From the NCBI GenBank assembly GCA_029964075.1, contig CM057135.1:27455366-27519365 (forward strand): a stretch of 64,000 bases of DNA, read 5' to 3'. The translations under genes were made by a program, and so were the position numbers. The stretch is from Patiria pectinifera (Eukaryota > Echinodermata > Asteroidea > Valvatida > Asterinidae). The number at the start of each line of letters is the position of its first letter. The stretch's first letter is position 1. Under the pieces are notes generated by a model. That model was given only the letters and a program-made list of their open reading frames with translations. It was not told the origin of the DNA and made no database searches. This document shows, piece by piece, positions 55,186 through 64,000 of this stretch.

Positions 55186-58100
55186 CTATAGAGGAAAAAA
55201 AATCAGTCCCACTGTTTGTTGAATGTTTTGGTCAGGGGTCTCTGCTGCAAATTCTGCAGAGCAGCTTGCCATTGTCGAAATATTTTTTCAAGCAGTTCGA
55301 TGTACTTTCCGCACTATCAAGTATTCGTGCCGCATTCACGCCTTGTCATACGGACATTAGAGAGGTTATTCTGAGGAAATTCGTTCATTGGAGATCGCCT
55401 ACATTTCTTGATTTCTTCTTTAAAATATGACAGCCAAGTCAGACGGAATAATTTCACAGGGTGTTTAGTACCAATACGATCTTTGATCCAAGTAAGATTT
55501 TTGATATGAAATGCACTTTCCGCACTATCAAGTATTTGTACCACATTCACGCCCCGTCATACAGACGTGAGAGAGGTTATTCTGAGCATGCGCATTCCTA
55601 AAATGTTTGCCCCAACTTTGAACTGCATGAACTTTGGCACGGCATTGGCACAGCGTTAACAATAGTGTCGTGCCACTTCCGTTTGGAACAACAGCAATAG
55701 CAATTGTTGAGCCAATGAATGGTGCCGTGCCAAACTCAATTTGCTAAGCCAAATGGTTCTAAACGCCGTGCTATTGCCGAGCCAATTTTAAAATTAGTCA
55801 AATTGTTTGAGTTCGGCACAGAAGAAACGGGGACTTTAGAACAGGTCTAATATGCAATGATCTGTACATTCCTGCAAATACGGGGTGAGTCAAAAAACAC
55901 GAAACCCAAATGTCGGGACTATTGTTTTAGTGAAGTACTGCATGTAGCACTTTCAAAATCTAGGATATAACAGCCCAATTCATAAACTTTCTTTTAGTAC
56001 AAGAATCATTCAAATCAACCATGTTCTTTTCAAGTTACGGACTTTTAAACGCAACCACCGTTTTAAAGTTTTGTCTCTCACCCTGTACAGGAGATCCTGA
56101 CTACCTTTCCAAAACTTGTGGGATTGAGTTCCAAAAGTCTGCATTGTATCATCACAGTTTATGAATAGTCCTGAGACGTAGTGACGTCACGCTTGGCTGT
56201 CATGGGAAAGCGCACATGTAAGCAATGCGTAGCGTCGTTACGTCTTAGGTATATTACAAAGACTTTTCCACACTTCTTTACCTTGCTCTTTAGAGTTGTC
56301 ATGTCTCTCTTGAGCTCAGCTATGTCCATCTCTGGTTTCTTTGAAGCCTGATACGCACATCGAACCCTGGAACATAAATATGAAGATCAGTCATTGGAAC
56401 AGTGACATCTGCTATCCATACTCTTGACAATACAAGTTGGAAAATCACAACTAGAATTTGTGTGATGGTCAGTGAACGCCAGTTGGTTTAATACATGACC
56501 ACTTTCTAGTTGCTAAAACAGATGAAAAATCTTGCTCGTTATCCAATGTCACCATAAAAAATAAAATGCATAACTTGTTTGAACTACAGCCTGTCTCAAA
56601 AAAAATGGTACAATCAGAAAAAAAATTGGTTAAATATGAAATTTCAAAATAAGTCATTCTTACTCGGCATAATATTAAAGAACAAAGACTGGGCTTTCCA
56701 ATAGTGTTTGTTTGATCTTATTTGCTTTTGTCAATTCAGAGATATAATCAAGTTAGTGCGATACACCAAAATCGATTTTGTGCCACTTTTACGCATGGGC
56801 AGAGTTGTTTCGAGTACTGTGCCATGCTGTCTTGAAGCTCACAAAAGATTGCAACTTGGCAAAAGAAACAAACTCGATTTTTGTGTTCCGCAGTAAACTG
56901 GAGTTATCTCTGGATTGACAAAAGCAAATGCGTGAAACAAAAAGTATTGGAAAGCCTGGTCTTTTTACGTTAATGTGAAGCTCAAAACGATTTACTTATG
57001 TTGAGATTTAATATTGAAAAAAAAATCGTTTTCGATTGTGCCATTTTTTTTAGACAGGCTGTATATGACTACAGAATTAATTCCCTAAAGTAGAAGAATC
57101 AAAACAATGGGCAACATGGGTTCCGTGTGCTAACAAGCGTAAGTGTTTTTGTGTTTTCCATTTTCATTTTAGTTTGTAATTCATGTCTTTTGGGTCAAAT
57201 AAATAATAATAATGATAAGTTTCGAGAGCCCTGTGGATGGCACACACAGCATGCGTGTACTGGTTCATGTGCGTATAACGTGAAGTACGCAGGACTAATT
57301 TTAATTTTTGAATATGCACAAAGCTATAGCATCTTCACGTGAGCGTCAGGCGCTGTGGGCAATGCGTCCTAATGTCTCCCCCAGTCGTCTCCTCCAACTC
57401 TCCGTTTCCTACCGTTGAGGGGGGTACTTGTGCACGGAGCCCATGCACCATAAATTCCACTACGTACCATTTTGAGCCAACTGAATACCTGACCAAATCC
57501 AGTGAGTTTACATTCACTGCATGTTAGCTGTAGGAATAATTAACCGAGACCCAAGTTACCATCAGCCTAAAAAAAATCACAGAAGAACCACGAAGCGACA
57601 CTCTCACTCAACACCGTACCTGTGTTCGATGATATCATCCTTATCCACCTTCTTCCAGAACTCGGTCAGTTCGCCCGGCGTCCGCAAGACCTCCTTCAGC
57701 TCCGTGGATATCACCAGGAATTTATCCCTGGAGACGGAGTCCTTGTCTCCGGAGAGCAGCGTGATGGTCACGTTGATGGACGCGCCAGGGTTGACGGGAC
57801 CTGCGCTAGGACGGACTTTGTACCTGTCGGGAGTTGTGGTTTTTATCTGCAAGTGAGGAGAGCGCATGGTGAGATTTATGGGTGTGAAGGATCATTTGTG
57901 ATGCGATCAAGCTAAATGAGTCGTTTGTCGATCCTGGTCAAAAACGTTTTTATTACAGATTTGAAAAGAGCACAATCTTGGCATTACTGCTGTGAAAACC
58001 ACATGCTGGTACCATCTTTAGTTCAAAAATTATGGAAGTTGGAACACCAACAGATGTGATGAAGTGATGTGATGAAGTGGCCCTATTTTGGCCCGAATCC

Positions 58101-61100
58101 CCAAATAAAAATTCCCGATGAACGACTTGTTTAGCTTGATCACATCACATTTGCTGTTCATGCATTTTGTTCGTTTCAAATAATAACACCACTCAAAATC
58201 AAAACAAGACGAGTGTTCAACACCCAACCTGTTGAAGTTTCAGCTCAGAGGATTTTAAACTTTTCAAGAATCCAGTGACAAACCATGCACAACCTTTTGA
58301 TCACGAAACATGATTTCGTCCATAGAACTCTTTATTTACAAAAAATCAGTCAATTGACAGTTCCTTGGAAATCACCTACAATTCTTGATTTCTTCTAAAT
58401 GACAGCAAGCCAGACAGAATAATTTAACTGGGTGTTTAGTACCAGTACGATCTTTGATCTAAGGCAGCTTTTTGAAAATAAATTCGATTGGTTACTTTTT
58501 GGATAAATGCAAATGATCCTATACGCCTTTAAAGGGTTGCACATTGAGGTGAGTAATGAGTGGAAGTTTGCAGTGATACCATGTCAAACTAAATCTTTAT
58601 TGTGAGTTTTGTGTTCTATCATAGCTACAGCGACAAAGTTATCCGTAGATTTTCCTTTATAAATTCCTTAACGGCAGCCTTAAGCTAAATACTAAGCTAA
58701 TTTTACATCGCAAAATATTCACAGTGAAATTGCCCAGGGTTGAAGTATATTCCAATTTCGCAAATATACAGCACAAAAACTTGACTTGATGTCACCAATT
58801 TGCGTTCTCGTTCATGCTGAGTATTAATCGGCCCTTACCTTATATGCTACTTTACGGTCGGTGGTATTGGTCAGACTCATTACTAGGGAGGGTTCGTTAT
58901 CGGTAGGCTGTGAGGGCTCTTCAAATACAAGTTGATCGCCAGGCCTACATGTGAGGGAAGGAATGATTTGAAATGTTTTAATGCTACAGATTGCTAGTAT
59001 GTTCCCGATGAAAATCCATTTGTTTGGGCTAAAGTTGATGTGGAGCACTGTGGTCCGATTCATGTGCATGGTAAATCGGTTCGGACCCTGACAGGAACAC
59101 AGTGTTTGTGTTCTTGGGCAAGACACTTTACTACAATTGCCTGATGAACAGGGGGTAATAATTTCGAGCTCTTTGAGACATTGGTATAAAGTGTTATATT
59201 TATAAGCACAACAATCAAGTTACAAGCTATTCCGATGAAAGTTTGACAAAGGCCTTCCTTTATTCCGTTGTTCACTGCTTGTTGCTTATGACCGGGCTTG
59301 TGAAGTAATTGTGAGTTACTTGTGACTGGACTTGTAACTGACTCTGCCAAAACTAAAACAGATCCAGGAACTTTCTGCAACACTAATGGCGTGCAGCATG
59401 ACTTTATTTTGTCTACAACTGTTTTTACTCACTTGATCGTTAGGAGAGCTCCTTTGTGTATATTCAGTTTCTGCTTCTTGGGCGTCCTTCTTGGCTGCAA
59501 CAAGAACAAACATGAAACAAAAAACAAAACGCAAGATGAGCAGAAAGTTGAAGTCTTGGGTAAAACTTTGTCTGGTTGCCATGTCAAAAGTAAGACAACA
59601 GTAAACTTTTTTTTAAATGATACCTATATTTAAAATGCACTGTTTCTATTAATTCATTTGTATGTATTTCATATATATACTTTCAATGATTAAAAGGGCA
59701 AGGAAAGTAGCAATATTATAAGTTATCCTGCGAGCACGAGTGCAACACGGAATAATGTAGTGCATCTGTGTCCCACATACCACTCGGCCGAAGACGCACT
59801 ACATTTTCCGTGTTCCACGAACGCAAGCGTGATAACGAATTTATCTTCAAGCAAACTTGACGCACAGTAAAGATGGTACACAAACTTTTCAGCGGTTATC
59901 CTATTGCTTGTGCGAGTTGTACGGAATGGCGCTCGCATCTTAGAAAAGCGCAATACGCGTAGTGCGGTATGGACCGAGGCCGTGCTACATGGTTATATGT
60001 AGCATGGCTTGTTGCTATGGATCGACCAATCAGGATCGAGGATTCAAAATTACTTGAAGATAAATATTTTTGTAGTAGTTATGTTAGTGAAACAGTACTC
60101 TACTTATACAAAAGCTTGAAATCGTAAATATCCACTTACGACGAGAACTTACACTGATAACAAGATATATGACAACAAAACAAGATCCCACTCCTACAAA
60201 AATGAACTTTGAATGAAACTTATTTAATTCAACTTCAGTGTGTTCAGGACAGGTTTAGAATGGGATACCTTAATACGAAAACCATTTAATTTTTCCACCC
60301 ATACAATGTGGCCTACCATTCGCTTCTTCTCACTGGTGAGCCCGTCCCCCTCATCCGCGACGCCCAGTTGTTGCCCCCCAGTCCCCGGGGCAAAGTGAAC
60401 CCTCTTGGCTTTGGGTGAGTTGTGGGGGGAGGGTTCGGGGGTCCCGTCCTCCATCCGAGACGCGTCACCGTTGGGGATGGAGAACATGCTGTCGTCCTGT
60501 GGGGGTTGTTGGTGGTCGTCACTGTCTTCAATTTCCAACAGGACATCTTTTTCTTCTTCCGGTAGTGGCCATGTCCACTCCCATTCGTCCTGCAAAAAGA
60601 AAACAAATTGCAGTGTAAAGTCACATCTAAAATTATCTAAAAATCAAAAACAAATTTCCCATATCAACTAGATATCATCTCAAAAATGCTAAATAAAGCA
60701 TAAAAATTGAGCGCCATTCTTACATTATCCAAGATTTCCAAGGACAAACATGAACCAATGAAAACCTTCCTGCTTTTCGCATTATACCTAATCTCGCTTT
60801 TTGGTTTCATAAAACATGTATTCAACATTTGTCTGTGAACCATTCAATGAAATATGCTTATTTTTCTGATTTCTGACAACCTATTTGTCTAAAATTGTGA
60901 ATTCTATACTATTTTGTACCTTCTAGATAGCCATGACAAGAGAAACAAGTTTGAAAATGTAATAGCATTTTTAATTTTGTATTTGAAGACAATTACTTAA
61001 TATTTGTCTCCACTCGTCAAAGATTCTCATCTCCCTGATTTTCATTCTCGTTCATAAAATTTATTTGATAATTTAATAATTTTTATAATCTTATTAACGT

Positions 61101-63426
61101 GTCAGAAATTAGATGTTCACAAACATCAGACGATCCTCGTAGAGAAAGGGAGTTTAAACCGTTCGGAAAGTGCCTTTAAATGAGCTTGACGACCAGTTAT
61201 AAAGATCCAATCCAATCATTGCCAAGCTCGGCACGAGGGGATACAAATGTTTACAGACACAAAGATGGCAACAAGTAAAACGACAGACGAACGAAAATCT
61301 TTTTTGCCTGGAATTGAATTATTTATTTTAGTTGAAAGTATTATATTATTATCAGAGCTATAAGTATAACTTCCATTAGAAGAATACGTTTGTTTTGTGT
61401 TTTGTGTTTTTTTATATTTTTTTATTTTTTAAATATATTTATTTATTATTATTATTATTATTTTTTTTATTTTTTTTTTTTGGTTTTTTGGGGTTTTTTT
61501 AAAGGAAATTGGGGAAGACTGATCAGCATGGCTAGGAGGATATTTTTTAGAAGGAAAATTGGGGAGGACTAACCAGCATGGCTAGGAGGATATTTTTTAG
61601 AAGGAAAATTGGGAAGGACTAACCAACATGGCTAGGAGGATATTTTTTAGAAGGAAAATTGGGGAAGACTAACCAATGCTAGGGTCCCTACTTACTCAAA
61701 ATATCTCAAAAGCTTTAAGTACATCAAAAACATCTACCTAATCAAATCGTTAACCAGTTCACGCCGGGATTATTTTGACATTGACCGAACCCTGGCACGG
61801 GATTGTTTTCACGAACCTCGATGCCAGACAGGTTCAGGCCGTCATCTGCGGGTAGCACACCCTGATATTTCCGGCCTCGCTCGCTGCAAGCGGGTCGCTG
61901 ACAGATATTTCCGGCCTCCCTCGTTGCGTGTTTATCCGTCATCCATTCCGAATACCGCACTTCATCCGAAACTGGTTTGAAGAAACAACAATTTCTAACC
62001 CTCTACTTGGACCCATTTTGCTCACTCCCTTCAGACTACGATAGCCAGTGACAACACTGCATCACCCCTAATAAATAAGCAGTCATGACTCACCGTGCCT
62101 CCCATGTACGGTGGAAGCTGATCTGGCGCAATGAGCTCCAAGATACCTGGCCCTCTCACAAACTTGATGTGTTCCCTGGACTCGGGGGATAGCAGTTTCT
62201 CTATGATCTTCCAAATAGCTGTATAAAAGATTTACAGACATTACCCCTCCTGCTATTTGAACAGTCACAGACAGTCAAAATTCAAAAAAAATAATCAATC
62301 TTCTTCCCCCGCCATGCCTTTTACACAGGCTAGTCAATAACAGTCGTATCATACTTCAGGCAAACACTCTGACTAGTCAAATTCAGTCAACAGACCAAAG
62401 CAGGCAGGAAGTAGGCACAGCTGGCTTATCAATCACCTACAGTCAAAGCACAGCTGTATCAAGTTACATAAACAGTCACAGCCAGTCAATCCTGCTTTAT
62501 GTAGGCTGGGAGCTCTTAACTGTTGAAAACAGTCACTTGATTGATTTTGACTGAAAAGACAACTTGACACAGAATGTATGTTTGTATAAAAGGATTAAGA
62601 TTTTGTGAATTCCAATATTTGCGAGTCAAATATATGCAGTCAGTACAACTGTATTTACGGTATTCATTCATTGGTATAAATCTAAATAAAGCTTTACGTA
62701 AAAGACAAAAAAAATGTAATACACTGGGGATATAACCATAAAGGGAAACAAATGTAATTAATTCACAAACTTTTTATTGTTTTCATTATGTTCATGCTTG
62801 GACTGTATTGACCTTCTTTTGTTATTTTTACTTCCTTCTACACGATGCTTTGTAAAATGTATTTTTCTTTTCAAATATAATTTTTTTCTTTAGTTCCTGA
62901 ACACTGTTAAGTTAGGTTAAGTGAAATAAAAACAAATTCAACAAAACGACGCATATGCACACTCACCATTTAGAACCCAATGCATATCGTGTACCAGCAT
63001 AATTCCTGCAAAGAAGGAAACAAAACATCAGTTGAAGACAATAGCGGGGAAATTTCTCCTCAAATAAGGTTTAATGCTACAAAAAGTTCTTCACAATTTC
63101 TGTTTGCATGATATGAATGCATTTGAAACCAATTTGCTCTAGGAGAATCATTCAGAATTTTTTTTTTGTAAATAACCTTTTTGTTACAGAGTCTCTTTCA
63201 ACTGAAATTGTATGATGTGGTTTTCACAGAATAAGCAGGGAAACTTATTCTCTGCCATTTCTATATTGTTTGGTTTTTTCCCTGGAGGCATTTTTGCTAG
63301 TACCCTTAAGATTATACACAGTATGAATGACGTTGTGTTAGCTTGTAACAGGAATAATATCTCACCAACAAGCGCAGGGAAGTACAACTCAAAGCAAGTG
63401 ATCATGAATTTTACCACATCCATGTC
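54988..63426 (-). CDS. MOSPD2: MOSPD2 orthologue, last nine exons, 5' part beyond window
   Basis: Motile sperm domain-containing protein 2 is an ER-anchored tether: its MSP domain binds FFAT motifs of partner proteins at membrane contact sites. Exons in transcript order: 63426-63366, 63005-62967, 62218-62094, 60589-60317, 59494-59433, 58944-58839, 57846-57620, 56366-56282, 55185-54988. All are GT-AG, all phases join, giving 1176 nt (391 residues + stop). Order: end of the CRAL-TRIO domain (DMDVVKFMITCFELYFPALV, VHDMHWVLN, LPPYMGGT), acidic Ser/Pro linker, MSP domain (LNIHKGALLTIKPGDQLVFE to FWKKVDKDDIIEHRVRC), a coiled-coil-like stretch, a membrane helix, and a short tail. CRAL-TRIO plus MSP plus anchor is specific to MOSPD2 and excludes VAPA/VAPB. 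Confidence 0.94.
55306..55587 (-). repeat. Dispersed repeat copy 3 flanked by a 75-bp direct repeat
   Basis: The core 55385-55510 matches 13558-13745 inverted. On both sides lies a direct repeat of about 75 bp starting tttccgcactatcaagtatt (55307 and 55513 regions). Confidence 0.55.
55881..56085. mobile_element. 205-bp MITE, TA-flanked
   Basis: TA before CGGGGTGAGTCAAAA and TA after TTTTGTCTCTCACCCTG. Inverted termini of about 14 bp and TA flanks suggest a Tc1/mariner-type MITE. Confidence 0.5.
56282..56366 (-). CDS. MOSPD2: MOSPD2 exon: end of MSP domain and coiled-coil start
   Basis: The exon is 85 nt between gttccag and gtaaag. It encodes VRCAYQASKKPEMDIAELKR and DMTTLKSK. HRxRC closes the MSP domain; the heptad-like ELKRDMTTLKSK begins a short coiled coil. 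Confidence 0.9.
56587..57061. mobile_element. 475-bp mariner-type MITE, TA-flanked
   Basis: CAGCCTGTCTCAAAAAAAAT starts it and ATTTTTTTTAGACAGGCTG ends it, with TA on both sides (56585-56586, 57062-57063). The inverted ends extend to ggtacaatc/gattgtgcc, about 28 bp. Confidence 0.8.
57215..57475 (+). repeat. Composite dispersed repeat, copy 3
   Basis: Starts gagagccctgtggatggc, then aatatgcacaaagctatagc, gagcgtcaggcgctg and gttgaggggggtacttgtgc. The middle module is missing. Confidence 0.55.
57620..57846 (-). CDS. MOSPD2: MOSPD2 exon: core of MSP domain
   Basis: The exon is 227 nt between acttgcag and gtacgg. It encodes IKTTTPDRYKVRPSAGPVNP, GASINVTITL and SRDKFLVISTEL to the FWKKVDKDDIIEH end. 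The DKFLV segment is where VAP-family MSP domains contact the FFAT motif (RFL in human MOSPD2, KFL here), so FFAT binding is probably kept. Confidence 0.95.
58350..58535 (-). repeat. Dispersed repeat family, copy 4
   Basis: Reverse complement shares the landmarks of 13558-13745, including gaccagtacgatctttgat-type sequence. Lies in a MOSPD2 intron. Confidence 0.6.
58839..58944 (-). CDS. MOSPD2: MOSPD2 exon: MSP domain
   Basis: The exon is 106 nt between catgtag and gtaagg. It encodes PGDQLVFEEPSQPTDNEPSL and VMSLTNTTDRKVAYK. LxNxTxxxVAFK is the MSP beta-strand signature. Confidence 0.93.
59095..59220 (+). mobile_element. tRNA-derived SINE type A, fragment
   Basis: ttgtgttcttgggcaagaca followed by ctttactacaattgcc. 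The tRNA-like head is missing or lost. Confidence 0.5.
59433..59494 (-). CDS. MOSPD2: MOSPD2 exon: start of MSP domain
   Basis: A 62-nt exon between gttgcag and gtgagt. In the frame set by the neighbours it reads PRRTPKKQKLNIHKGALLTI, matching the start of the MSP domain (FKGPLLHISP in human). A different frame is open over a longer distance but is not the coding one. Confidence 0.88.
59700..60065. mobile_element. Probable inverted-repeat element in MOSPD2 intron
   Basis: gtgcaacacggaataatgtag/ctacattttccgtgttcc near 59735-59830 and ttatcttcaag/cttgaagataa near 59840 and 60055. Ends not defined. Confidence 0.4.
60317..60589 (-). CDS. MOSPD2: MOSPD2 exon: acidic inter-domain linker
   Basis: The exon is 273 nt, phase 0 at both ends, between tttgcag and gtaggc. 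It encodes DEWEWTWPLPEEEKDVLLEI followed by an acidic, Ser/Pro-rich stretch and the basic block SPKAKRVHFAPGTGG. Low conservation, but position, phase and open frame are right. Confidence 0.88.
61381..61500. repeat. T-rich low-complexity tract
   Basis: Long T runs with interspersed TTA units directly before the 50-bp tandem repeat. Confidence 0.7.
61503..61680. repeat. 50-bp tandem repeat, about 3.5 copies
   Basis: Unit with catggctaggaggatatttt and tagaaggaaaattgggga. Exact 50-bp period (61501, 61551, 61601 line-up) in a MOSPD2 intron. Confidence 0.85.
62094..62218 (-). CDS. MOSPD2: MOSPD2 exon: end of CRAL-TRIO domain
   Basis: The exon is 125 nt between tatacag and gtgagt. It encodes AIWKIIEKLLSPESREHIKF, VRGPGILELIAPDQ and LPPYMGGT. 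The LPPxMGGT ending is the conserved end of CRAL-TRIO in this family. Confidence 0.93.
62967..63005 (-). CDS. MOSPD2: MOSPD2 exon: CRAL-TRIO domain
   Basis: A 39-nt exon between tttgcag and gtgagt encoding GIMLVHDMHWVLN, which matches the IVIFDMPWLMN segment of CRAL-TRIO. Phases fit both neighbours. Confidence 0.88.
63366..63426 (-). CDS. MOSPD2: MOSPD2 exon: CRAL-TRIO domain
   Basis: The exon is 61 nt between a tttttcag acceptor and gtgaga donor on the - strand. It encodes DMDVVKFMITCFELYFPALV, equal to the DMDFVRFIINCFKVYYP region of the human protein. Earlier exons were not found in 63427-64000. Confidence 0.9.
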
Positions 63427-63834
63427 CTGAAAAAGGAGAGAAATAATAACATTTTTCTTCAATATGAGAAGTAAAAACTTCCTCTTTCTCATAAAACAGT
63501 ATTTTGTTCTCTGTTTATCTGTTACAAACTTTTTTCTTTTATCATAAAAAAGATAAAAAAGCACAATGTCCAAAATTTGTTTATTACTTCAATGATTTAT
63601 TTTTAGCTACGTACACGTACCAGACTTTTCAGTGATACTTTTTTTCAGCAACAATTTTTTTCAGTGATAATTTTTTTTATATTTTCCAGAAAACAGTCAC
63701 CAGAAAACAAAAATTGAAATTTAACAATCATCTGATGGTGAACAGCGGTGATGAAAATGCTGGCAAATGTACAGAGTCTTCTAAGAGTCACATTTAAATT
63801 TCTTGTCACAATTGTCAAAGCTGCAGTGTTGCAA

Positions 63835-64000
63835 TCAAGTCACTTGACTCGAGTCTGGGTCCGAGCCTCGACTCACTTGGGTCAAGCCCGAGTCTGAGTC
63901 TTGAGTCACTTGGGTCAAGTCCGAGTCTGAGTCTTGAGTCACTTGGGTCAAGTCCGAGTCTGAGTCTCGACTCATTTTGGGTCAAGCCCGAGTCTGAGTC
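63835..64000. repeat. 33-bp tandem repeat running off the window
   Basis: Unit ttgagtcacttgggtcaagt plus ccgagtctgagtc, period 33 bp (for example 63901 and 63934). The right end is not seen. Confidence 0.8.

Larger units (their letters stand above)
60590..62093. other. MOSPD2 intron
   Basis: Besides the tandem and T-rich tracts (61381-61680) I see only a CpG-rich patch at 61760-61930 with a cggcctcgctcgc/gatatttccggcc duplication, and no exon. Confidence 0.5.

Noticed and set aside
57127-57527. Short frames in the MOSPD2 intron
   Set aside because: They lie within the composite repeat and the same peptide-like shadow appears at 24.6 kb.

Overview
This is a eukaryotic nuclear window: long introns, canonical GT-AG splice sites, short exons and dense non-coding repeats. 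The two genes and the repeat types (many TACATGTA stretches, MITEs, tRNA-derived SINEs) suggest a marine invertebrate deuterostome, perhaps an echinoderm. That placement is an inference.

Two genes lie tail to tail. From 535 to 44604 on the + strand is the KIDINS220/ARMS orthologue. Nineteen exons were read by eye: eight 99-bp exons that each encode one 33-residue ankyrin repeat, one exon with the last ankyrin repeat, the exons of the membrane-spanning KAP P-loop NTPase domain, and a 1938-bp terminal exon with the SAM-like domain and a long disordered tail. All phases join, giving 1656 residues to the stop. Only the N-terminus (about three ankyrin repeats) lies upstream of the window. From 63426 down to 54988 on the - strand are the last nine exons of a MOSPD2 orthologue (391 residues to the stop): the end of a CRAL-TRIO domain, an acidic linker, an MSP domain, and a C-terminal membrane anchor. 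Its 5' part is beyond the right edge.

The other ~90% is intron and intergenic DNA built largely from mobile elements. Main items: a nine-unit array of ~150-166-bp tRNA-like repeats (20437-21855); four copies of a ~530-bp TTAA-flanked MITE with an internal palindrome; a ~3.4-kb foldback element (31577-34966) interrupted by a ~0.9-kb hAT-type element with a perfect 8-bp target duplication; a second TTAA-flanked MITE (53855-54363) whose empty site is preserved in a paralogous repeat at 24 kb; two foldback elements with the same termini at 51.9 and 52.2 kb; several other MITE families and three kinds of tRNA-derived SINE. No prokaryotic features, CRISPR or transposase gene were found. No new multi-gene system is visible; the unusual content is the transposon record.
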